From Bacillota bacterium (GTDB lineage: Bacteria > Bacillota > Sulfobacillia > RBS10-35 > JAJYVN01), in contig JAKAUG010000201.1 in the NCBI GenBank assembly GCA_021827805.1, forward strand, positions 1 to 5,026: a stretch of 5,026 nt of DNA, given 5' to 3'. Below the pieces are notes generated by a model, which made no database searches, had not been told where the DNA came from, and worked only from the letters and a program-made list of their open reading frames with translations. Position numbers and translations under genes: made by a program. Below, piece by piece: positions 1-5,026 of the stretch. Within the stretch, counting starts at the first letter, position 1. Every line of letters starts with the position of its first letter.

Positions 1-9
1 TTCCGATCT
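1..9. other. Probable Illumina adapter remnant at contig end
   Basis: The first nine bases, TTCCGATCT, are identical to the 3' end of the standard Illumina/TruSeq adapter (...GCTCTTCCGATCT). Read on the minus strand, the contig ends in AGATCGGAA, the first nine bases of the adapter read-through sequence. The match lies exactly at the contig terminus, where untrimmed adapter is expected. Genomic sequence therefore probably begins at base 10. The match and its position are seen directly; the artefact interpretation is inference, since a nine-base match at a given site has a chance probability of about 1 in 260,000. Confidence 0.88.
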
Positions 10-2032
10 AGGTCCCCACCTCCGCCAAGAAGCGCGAGGGCAGGGTCCTCTGGGGCGCGCCGCCGTAGCGCATCCGCTCCTGCGCCATCGTCAGGTACAG
101 CCGGCGCCGGGCCCGCGTCAGGCCCACGTAACAGAGGCGGCGCTCCTCCTCCAGGTCGTCGGGGTGGTCAAGCGACCGCTGGTGCGGGAACGTCCCATCC
201 TCCAGGCCCACGAGGAAGACGACCGGGAACTCCAGGCCCTTGGCGGCGTGCAGGGTCATGCAGACCACGGCCTGGCCCTGCTCGCCAGGCACCTGGTCCG
301 CCTCGGCCACCAGGGTCGCCTCCTCCAGGAAGCTGGTCAGGCCGGCCAGACCCCCACCCTGGGAGGAGTGCTGCCCCGCCACGGCGAGCAGCTCGTCCTG
401 GTTCTCAAGCCGCGCCCGGGCCTCGAGCGTATCGTCCTTCTCCAGTTCCGCGCGCAAGCCGCTGACCTCCAGGGTGCGCCCCAGGATGGCGACGGGACGC
501 AGAGGACGGGCCTGGGCGGGGGGAACGGACCGTCCGTCGACGACCAGGCCCTCGGCCTCGTTGCGCAGGCCCTCAAGGAGTTCGGCGAACGCGCGCAGGC
601 TCCGGGCCGCCCGCCTCAGCCCCGGGATCTCCTCGGCATGCCCAAGGGCGGAAGGCAGCGCCTCCCCGGTCTCGGCCATGTGCTGGAACAGGGCCTCCAG
701 GCTTGCCTCGCCGACGCCGCGCCTGGGCGCGCCGATGGCCCTGCGGAAGGCGGTGACATCCCGCGGGTTCGAGAGCAGGCGCAGGTAGGCGAAGGCATCC
801 TTGATCTCCTTGCGCTCGTAGAACTTCAATCCGCCAACCACGATGTAGGGGATGCCGCGGGCCATCAGGGCCTCCTCCATGGCCCGCGACTGGGCGTGGG
901 TCCGATAGAGGATGGCAAAGTCGCCCCAGCCGTCGGTCTCGGCCCGCAGCCGGTTGATCTCCCTGGCCACAAAGGCCGCCTCCGCGGCGGCGTCGGGGGC
1001 CCGATAGAGCACGGCCCGCTCCCCTCCGCCCGCGTCGGTCCAGAGGCGCTTGGGATACCGGCGCTCGTTGTGCCCAATCAGGGCCCCCGCCACGTCCAGG
1101 ATGGTCTGCGTGGAGCGGTAGTTGCGTTCCAGGCGCACCACCCGGGCTTCGGGGAAGTCCTCCTCGAAGCGCAGGATGTTGTCTCGGTCCGCGCCCCGGA
1201 AGCGGTAGATGCTCTGGTCCTCATCCCCGACCGCCGTGATGCGGCGATGGCCGCTGACCAGGGCGCGCACCATCCGGTACTGGGCGTGGTTGGTGTCCTG
1301 ATACTCGTCCACCAGCACGTGCTGGAAGAGGGCGCGGTACCGGGCCCCGCCCGCGGGGGGCAGATCGGAGAGCGGCACGTCGGGGGACGCGCTCTCTGTG
1401 GCGTCCTCCTCCAGGAGGCGCACGGTCAGGCCCAGGAGGTCGTCGAAGTCCAGGCTGTTGGCGGCAAAGAGCGTCTGCTGATAGCGCGCGTACACCTGGG
1501 CCACCGCCCGGGTGACGTGGTCCTGCGCGCGCGCCGCCAGGTCCGCGGGTCCCAACATGGCGTTCTTGGCCCGGCTGATCTGGGCGGCGACCGTGGGCAC
1601 GGGCAGCGCGTCCTCGTTCAACTCAAGAGCCCGCAGGATCTCGCGCACCGCCTGGCGCTGATCAGCCCCATCCAGGATCGTGAATGCCGTCGTGTAGCCG
1701 AAGCGCGTGATCTCCCTGCGCAGGATGCGCGCGCAGGCGGAATGGAAGGTCTGCACCCACATGCCCAGGGCGCCAGCCCCGACGAGATCCGCCACGCGGG
1801 TGGCCATCTCCCGGGCCGCCTTGTTCGTGAAGGTAATGGCCAGAAGGCGCCGCAGATCGGCCCCCTGACGGGCAAGGAAGGCCAGGCGCCGGGTGAGCAC
1901 CCGCGTCTTGCCGGACCCGGCGCCAGCCAGGACCAACAGCGGTCCCGGGGGAGCCGTGACGGCCTCAAATTGCTCGGGATTCAGGTCGACGAGCAGGGGG
2001 TCGGACGGATCCAGGGCCGAGGCCACGCGCAT
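8..2032 (-). CDS. pcrA: UvrD/PcrA-type superfamily 1A 3'-5' DNA helicase (C-terminus probably cut by adapter)
   Basis: This is an ATP-dependent 3'-5' DNA helicase of the UvrD/PcrA/Rep family, cytoplasmic, acting in excision repair, removal of recombinase from DNA and resolution of replication-transcription conflicts. All signature motifs are present in order, numbered from the ATG at 2032: Q motif LNPEQFEAV (17-25), Walker A AGAGSGKT (36-43), motif Ia ITFTNKAAREM (66-76), Walker B/motif II DEYQDTN (242-248), motif III GDEDQSIYRFRGA (269-281), motif IV LERNYRS (301-307), motif V TLHAAKGLEF (593-602) and motif VI VGLTRARRRL (636-645). Motif III has Phe where PcrA usually has the DNA-stacking Trp (YRWRGA), a variation seen in other family members. 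The protein stops at residue 674, six residues after PSRF. PcrA relatives generally continue for some tens of residues after this point. The TAG is formed by one insert base plus two adapter-like bases, so the end is probably artificial. The reading frame is open further upstream to an ATG at 2089, but those 19 residues are Arg/Pro/Gly-rich, precede the conserved start of the family and lack a spaced ribosome-binding site. A GTG at 2026 is a strong alternative start. The kinase gene lies 92 bp upstream on the same strand. Confidence 0.96.
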   Translation of the reverse strand: MRVASALDPSDPLLVDLNPEQFEAVTAPPGPLLVLAGAGSGKTRVLTRRLAFLARQGADLRRLLAITFTNKAAREMATRVADLVGAGALGMWVQTFHSACARILRREITRFGYTTAFTILDGADQRQAVREILRALELNEDALPVPTVAAQISRAKNAMLGPADLAARAQDHVTRAVAQVYARYQQTLFAANSLDFDDLLGLTVRLLEEDATESASPDVPLSDLPPAGGARYRALFQHVLVDEYQDTNHAQYRMVRALVSGHRRITAVGDEDQSIYRFRGADRDNILRFEEDFPEARVVRLERNYRSTQTILDVAGALIGHNERRYPKRLWTDAGGGERAVLYRAPDAAAEAAFVAREINRLRAETDGWGDFAILYRTHAQSRAMEEALMARGIPYIVVGGLKFYERKEIKDAFAYLRLLSNPRDVTAFRRAIGAPRRGVGEASLEALFQHMAETGEALPSALGHAEEIPGLRRAARSLRAFAELLEGLRNEAEGLVVDGRSVPPAQARPLRPVAILGRTLEVSGLRAELEKDDTLEARARLENQDELLAVAGQHSSQGGGLAGLTSFLEEATLVAEADQVPGEQGQAVVCMTLHAAKGLEFPVVFLVGLEDGTFPHQRSLDHPDDLEEERRLCYVGLTRARRRLYLTMAQERMRYGGAPQRTLPSRFLAEVGT

Positions 2033-2038
2033 CCCTCC
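2033..2038 (-). promoter_or_regulatory. Shine-Dalgarno GGAGGG at the pcrA start
   Basis: On the minus strand, GGAGGG directly abuts the ATG at 2032, too close to serve it. It lies six bases before the in-frame GTG at 2026-2024, a near-ideal spacing. A second purine run, GGGGAG, lies 11 bases before the ATG and could serve that codon instead. The upstream ATG at 2089 has only AGGG immediately adjacent to it. The real start is therefore 2026 or 2032, a difference of two residues. Confidence 0.6.
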
Positions 2039-2124
2039 GCTGGCTCCCCGGGGGGGCCGCCGACGGCTTTCGCGCCCAGCGGGCCCCATCCCTGGCGAGT
2101 GGACCCGGCTGGCCCACGGCGGCT

Positions 2125-3702
2125 TTACGCGCTCCGACCCGGCCCCGCCGCGCGCAGGCGGCGCCGCTGCCGACGCGCGGGCGTTCCGCCCGCGGGCAGG
2201 CGCACGGTGAACGTGGCTCCCTCACCCGGCGGGCTCACCACGGTGATGTGCCCGCCCATGGAGCGAACGATGCTCTCGCTCACGGCCAGCCCCAGGCCCG
2301 TTCCGCCAGCCTTCGTGGTGAAGAAGGGGTCGAAGATGCGCGGCAGGGAGGCGCGCGGGATGCCCGGCCCCTGGTCCCGCACCCGGATCTCAAGCATGTG
2401 CCGCGGAGCCGCTCGGACCTCCACCTCGACCAGACCGGGTCGGGCCATGGCCTCCACCGCGTTGGAGAGCAGGTTCAGCAGGACCTGCTCGAGCCCGCCG
2501 GCATCGCCGTACACCTGCGGCAGTTCCGGCGCGACGCGCAACTGCACCTGCACGCCGACGGCACCGGCACTCCCCCGCACCAGATCCGCCGCGGCGCGCA
2601 GCAGTTCCTCCACATTCAGTGGCACCGGACGGGAGGAGGACGGGCGGGAGAGGAGCAGCATCTGCCCCGTGATGCCCTCGATGCGGTCGATCTCATGACG
2701 CACGATCTGCAGGTAGCGTGCCTGCACGGGATCGCCGACCTGGTCGGCCAACAGTTGCAGGAACCCGCGGATGGCCGTCAGGGGGTTACGGATCTCGTGG
2801 GCGGCACCAGCCGCCATCTGCCCGAGGGCGGCGAGACGCTCCCGCCGCATCACCTCCCGCGGACGCGACCCATGCTGGCCGATCTCCCGCAGGAGGAGGG
2901 CGATGCGCGCCTGCCCTCCGCTCGCGGGCAACGGGCAGATCGTGAACACCAGGGGGCGGGCCTGGCCCTGCACCGTGATGGACAGCACATGCCGCTCGCG
3001 CCGTCCCGAGGCCTGCGCCCGCCGCAGGGCGCGCCACCCCCGTCGGCCAAGCAGCTCCGCCAGAACCCCGTCGGCACAAGGATCGAGGCCCAGCGAGAGC
3101 AGGAGCTGCTCCGCCAGGGGGCTGAGCGCGAGGACGCGGCCCTCCCCGTCGCAGACCAGGCTCCCCTGCCCGACCGCGTCCAACAAGAGCTCGCGCAGGT
3201 GCCGCTCCCCCGCCAGTTCACGCTCGAGGGCGGCACACCCCAGCGCCAGCTCGCCAAGGGCAACGATCCGCGGGTCCGGGGTCATCGGTTCGGGCCCGCC
3301 CAGGATGAGGACCGCGGCCTGCTGCGCACCGGCCAACGGGGCACACGCCAGATGCCGCACACCGGTCGAGCCGAGCCAGGAGGTCAGCGACGAGGCGGGC
3401 TCGCCCGCCAGAGGCCCGGTCAGAGGGCAACCCATCGCCCGTGCCCGGTCAGGAAGGCTGCCCTCGGGCAGGGCCAGCAGCTGGGGCGGGGCCTCGGTCC
3501 AGCCGGCCCAGGCGCATACCTCCAGCCCCAGTCGCCCGATGGGTCCAATCAGGAGGCCCCCTCCTGGGACCATGGCGGCCACCGCCGCCAGCAGAGATCG
3601 GTGCGGGACCAGATTGCGCGCAACCAACGCACGGGAGGCCAGATCCGTGGCCAGGGCAGTTCCCTCCGCTCCAAGGCCTGTGCGCACAGCATTCGTTTCC
3701 AT
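2125..3702 (-). CDS. Cytosolic sensor histidine kinase with GAF-like and PAS-like input domains (NtrB/Kin-type)
   Basis: This is a two-component sensor kinase that would autophosphorylate on His and pass the phosphate to a response regulator not present in this window. Numbered from the ATG at 3702 (525 residues): a divergent GAF-like region at about 20-165; a PAS-like region at about 166-275 (DAVGQGSLVCDGEGRVLALS); a HisKA dimerisation helix with phosphoacceptor H302 in AAHEIRNPLTAIRGF; then the HATPase_c lobe with N box NLLSNAVEAM (410-419), G1 box DQGPGIP (443-449), F box IFDPFFTTK (456-464) and G2 box GGTGLGLAVS (467-476). All catalytic boxes look intact. No membrane segment or signal peptide is visible, so it should sense a cytoplasmic cue; the ligand cannot be told. 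The last 20 or so residues are an Arg-rich tail after the ATPase domain. The frame stays open up to an ATG at 3945, but that start lies inside the divergent trpS gene and adds 81 residues of unstructured Arg/Gly/Pro sequence, so I reject it. The 3702 start has only a weak AGGG about ten bases upstream, and no GTG or TTG alternative was seen just before it. The family assignment is firm; the GAF call is tentative. Confidence 0.93.
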   Translation of the reverse strand: METNAVRTGLGAEGTALATDLASRALVARNLVPHRSLLAAVAAMVPGGGLLIGPIGRLGLEVCAWAGWTEAPPQLLALPEGSLPDRARAMGCPLTGPLAGEPASSLTSWLGSTGVRHLACAPLAGAQQAAVLILGGPEPMTPDPRIVALGELALGCAALERELAGERHLRELLLDAVGQGSLVCDGEGRVLALSPLAEQLLLSLGLDPCADGVLAELLGRRGWRALRRAQASGRRERHVLSITVQGQARPLVFTICPLPASGGQARIALLLREIGQHGSRPREVMRRERLAALGQMAAGAAHEIRNPLTAIRGFLQLLADQVGDPVQARYLQIVRHEIDRIEGITGQMLLLSRPSSSRPVPLNVEELLRAAADLVRGSAGAVGVQVQLRVAPELPQVYGDAGGLEQVLLNLLSNAVEAMARPGLVEVEVRAAPRHMLEIRVRDQGPGIPRASLPRIFDPFFTTKAGGTGLGLAVSESIVRSMGGHITVVSPPGEGATFTVRLPAGGTPARRQRRRLRAAGPGRSA

Positions 3703-3776
3703 GCTGGCCAGACCCTGGTGGCCTCTGGGACAACCGTACGACCCCGTTCGACGGCTCGTCCCGAATGCGCTGCCAT

Positions 3777-3800
3777 GGCCCGCCCCGGCCGCGGCGGGCC
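3777..3800. repeat. GC-only inverted repeat in the divergent intergenic region
   Basis: GGCCCGCC (3777-3784) and GGCGGGCC (3793-3800) are perfect 8-bp inverted arms around an 8-base spacer. They lie between the histidine kinase and trpS starts. A stem-loop or a dimeric protein-binding site is possible. No T-run follows on either strand, so it is not an intrinsic terminator. In sequence this rich in G and C, such arms also arise by chance. Confidence 0.35.
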
Positions 3801-3850
3801 CCGGGGGGCGGCGCGACTCGCTGGCGCGCCGTGCGCCCGCCCCATGCCTG

Positions 3851-3859
3851 TGGTACAGT
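3851..3859 (+). promoter_or_regulatory. Candidate extended -10 promoter element for trpS
   Basis: TGGTACAGT contains the extended -10 TG dinucleotide, one spacer base and the hexamer TACAGT, which matches TATAAT at four of six positions including the key first T, second A and last T. It stands out in surrounding DNA that is nearly all G and C. No good TTGACA-like hexamer is found 16-18 bases upstream, as is tolerated for extended -10 promoters. Transcription would start near 3866, leaving a leader of about 30 nt. That is too short for a T-box or a trp-type attenuator. Confidence 0.5.
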
Positions 3860-3884
3860 GATCCACCGACCGAGCGGCGACAGC

Positions 3885-3891
3885 GGGGTGA
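3885..3891 (+). promoter_or_regulatory. trpS ribosome-binding site
   Basis: GGGGTGA sits just before the ATG at 3896 and matches the AGGTGA part of the consensus Shine-Dalgarno with one mismatch. The spacing from its GG core is suitable. It supports this ATG, which also begins the conserved TrpRS N-terminus (MRVLSGIQPSG). Confidence 0.6.
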
Positions 3892-3895
3892 CAGC

Positions 3896-4882
3896 ATGCG
3901 CGTGCTCTCAGGGATCCAGCCCTCGGGCCACCTGCACCTGGGCAACTACCTGGGGGCCCTCAGACAGTTCGTGGATCTGCAGGACCGGGCCCAGTGCCTG
4001 TTCTGCGTGGTCGACCTGCACGCCCTGACGGTGCGCCAGGACCCGGCGGCACTGCGGCAGAGCACGCTGGAGGTCGCCTCGCTCTATCTGGCCGCGGGGA
4101 TCGATCCCCAGCGGGCGGCCATCTTCGTGCAGTCCCACGTTCCGGAGCATGCCGAGCTTGGGTGGCTGCTGGGGTGCCTGTGCACCTTCGGCGAGCTGCA
4201 GCGCATGACGCAGTTCAAGGACAAGGCCGGCGAGCGGGAGAGCGTGTCCCTGGGCCTGTTCGCCTACCCCGCCCTGATGGCTGCGGACATCCTGCTGTAT
4301 CGCGCCAGCCACGTGCCGGTCGGCGACGACCAGCGCCAGCATCTGGAGCTGACGCGCGATCTGGCGGCGCGCTTCAACGCACGCCACGGGGAAACCTTTC
4401 CCGTCCCCGCGGCGCTCATCGGCGCGGTGGGTGCCCGCGTCATGTCCCTGCAGAACCCCCACGAGAAGATGAGCAAGTCCTCGCCCGACCCGCGGAGCCG
4501 GGTCGAGCTGCTGGACACGCCGGACCAGGTCCGGGCCAAGATCAGGGTGGCGGTGACGGACTCCGAGCGCGAGATCCGCCACGACCCGGAGCACAAGCCG
4601 GCCGTGTCCAACCTCCTGGAGATCCTGGCCCTGGCCTCGAGCCAGAGCCTCGCCGAACTGCAGGAGCACTACGTGGGTCTGGGCTACGGCAGGCTGAAGC
4701 AGGACCTGGCCGAGGCGGTCGTGGCGCTGCTGGAGCCCCTGCAGGCGCGACAGCGGGAGCTGAGCGCCGCCCCGGACCATCTGCGGGCCGTGCTCGGTCA
4801 GGGCGCGGAACTTGCCCACGCCCTGGCCGAAGACACCATGCGCGACGTGCGGACCGCGATGGGTCTGCTCACGGCTCGCTAG
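3896..4882 (+). CDS. trpS: Tryptophanyl-tRNA synthetase (class Ic)
   Basis: This enzyme activates tryptophan with ATP and charges tRNA-Trp; it is cytoplasmic and works as a homodimer. The 328-residue length is normal for the compact bacterial type. The N-terminal SGIQPSG leads into the HIGH-type signature HLGN (14-17). The KMSKS loop is at 191-195, preceded by MSLQNPHE. The conserved YPALMAADILLYRASHVPVGDDQRQHLELTRD stretch (124-154) holds D131, which corresponds to the Asp that recognises the tryptophan indole nitrogen in the Bacillus enzyme. The C-terminal helical region includes AVTDSE and the GLGYGRLKQDLAEAV block (261-275). KMSKS is followed by Ser rather than the common Asp. The protein has a single Trp, W90, which appears equivalent to the lone Trp92 of the Bacillus enzyme. 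The ATG is supported by a ribosome-binding site and by the family's usual start; the longer upstream frame runs antisense through the kinase gene and is rejected. The gene is divergent from the kinase and convergent with the cupredoxin gene, overlapping it by four bases. No T-box or leader peptide was seen. Confidence 0.98.
   Translation: MRVLSGIQPSGHLHLGNYLGALRQFVDLQDRAQCLFCVVDLHALTVRQDPAALRQSTLEVASLYLAAGIDPQRAAIFVQSHVPEHAELGWLLGCLCTFGELQRMTQFKDKAGERESVSLGLFAYPALMAADILLYRASHVPVGDDQRQHLELTRDLAARFNARHGETFPVPAALIGAVGARVMSLQNPHEKMSKSSPDPRSRVELLDTPDQVRAKIRVAVTDSEREIRHDPEHKPAVSNLLEILALASSQSLAELQEHYVGLGYGRLKQDLAEAVVALLEPLQARQRELSAAPDHLRAVLGQGAELAHALAEDTMRDVRTAMGLLTAR
4879..4882. other. Overlapping convergent stop codons on CTAG
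   Basis: The self-complementary tetranucleotide CTAG gives TAG on the plus strand (4880-4882, end of trpS) and TAG on the minus strand (4879-4881, end of the cupredoxin gene). The two genes therefore overlap tail to tail by four bases. There is no intergenic space for a bidirectional terminator, so any terminator must lie inside the opposing gene or act through Rho. Confidence 0.9.
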
Positions 4883-5026
4883 TTGACGATCAGCCGCCCC
4901 ACCATACCCGCCTCGGCGTGCCCGGGCAGGCTGCACCAGAAATAGTAGGTGCCGGCCCTGTTGGGCGTGAAGGTCACCTTGGTCGTGGTCCCGGTCGGAA
5001 GGTTCATCGTGTTGACCCCGAACGCC
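4879..5026 (-). CDS. Cupredoxin (type 1 copper protein), C-terminal fragment; N-terminus off the window
   Basis: The minus strand encodes 48 residues ending at a TAG at 4879-4881, running off the window at 5026. The fragment has the typical cupredoxin end: a beta-strand (TKVTFTPNRAGTYYFWC) and then the copper-binding loop CSLPGHAEAGM, with ligands Cys31, His36 and Met41 of the fragment, followed by the final strand VGRLIVN. The Cys-x4-His-x4-Met spacing and the PGH..xGM pattern are like rusticyanin and sulfocyanin loops rather than plastocyanin (Cys-x2-His) or azurin (His-x3-Met). The second His ligand should lie upstream, outside the window. There is only one Cys in the loop, so this is not a CuA site of cytochrome oxidase subunit II. 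Known relatives are exported electron carriers or copper-binding domains; a signal peptide, lipobox or fused domain cannot be judged here. It could equally be the last domain of a larger copper enzyme. Confidence 0.88.
   Translation of the reverse strand, partial: AFGVNTMNLPTGTTTKVTFTPNRAGTYYFWCSLPGHAEAGMVGRLIVN

Noticed and set aside
2033..2124. Possible terminator between the kinase and pcrA (GCCGCCG just after the kinase stop pairs with CGGCGGC about 55 bases downstream).
   Set aside because: The arms are far apart and no T-run follows. It is better explained by GC-rich composition, so read-through into pcrA is more likely.
164..2698. A long plus-strand open frame of 844 codons running antisense to both pcrA and the histidine kinase.
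   Set aside because: It is a by-product of high GC content and codon bias on the opposite strand. The translation is Gly/Gln/Arg/Pro-rich with no recognisable domain, and it crosses two well-supported genes.
2248..3861. A 537-codon plus-strand open frame antisense to the kinase.
   Set aside because: It is low-complexity His/Gln/Arg/Gly-rich sequence with no domain. The minus strand carries an intact kinase with all catalytic boxes.
2771..3895. N-terminal extension of TrpRS by about 375 residues.
   Set aside because: The extra sequence is antisense to the kinase and is low complexity. The TrpRS family begins at the ATG at 3896, which has a ribosome-binding site.
3703..3945. N-terminal extension of the histidine kinase to an upstream ATG at 3945.
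   Set aside because: It would overlap the first 50 bases of divergent trpS and adds 81 residues of Arg/Gly/Pro-rich sequence with no domain. The ATG at 3702 fits the start of the recognisable protein.
3908..4936. A 342-codon minus-strand open frame antisense to trpS, starting within the cupredoxin gene.
   Set aside because: It shadows a clear TrpRS with intact signature motifs and has no recognisable family features.

Overview
This is a short, very GC-rich bacterial contig (roughly 70% GC by eye, with codon third positions almost always G or C). It looks like an ordinary chromosomal region. The genes are a UvrD/PcrA-type DNA helicase, a soluble sensor histidine kinase, a tryptophanyl-tRNA synthetase and the tail of a type 1 copper protein. 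The kinase core sequence (HEIRNPLTAIRGFLQLL) resembles the PAS-type kinases common in Firmicutes, and the helicase is PcrA-like. A high-GC Firmicutes-like or related deep-branching lineage is therefore possible, but the window cannot fix the taxonomy. No insertion sequence, CRISPR array, phage gene, tRNA or rRNA was seen.

Layout: positions 1-9 match the end of the common Illumina adapter and are probably not genomic. The minus strand then carries pcrA (8-2032) preceded by the histidine kinase gene (2125-3702). They are 92 bp apart with no recognisable terminator between them, so kinase-then-helicase co-transcription is plausible. A divergent intergenic region of about 190 bp (3703-3895) follows; it holds a GC-rich inverted repeat and an extended -10 element pointing at trpS. 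trpS (3896-4882, plus strand) is complete. It converges on a minus-strand cupredoxin gene (4879-5026, C-terminal part only), and the two stop codons share the self-complementary tetranucleotide CTAG.

How the genes relate: PcrA serves DNA repair and replication-fork maintenance, TrpRS charges tRNA-Trp, and the cupredoxin is probably an exported electron carrier or copper protein. The kinase has GAF-like and PAS-like input regions and a HisKA/HATPase core, but its response regulator is not in this window. No obvious common pathway links the four genes. The observation with most practical weight is that the helicase stop codon appears to be built from adapter sequence, so its C-terminus is probably artificially cut. 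I found no convincing previously undescribed system here.
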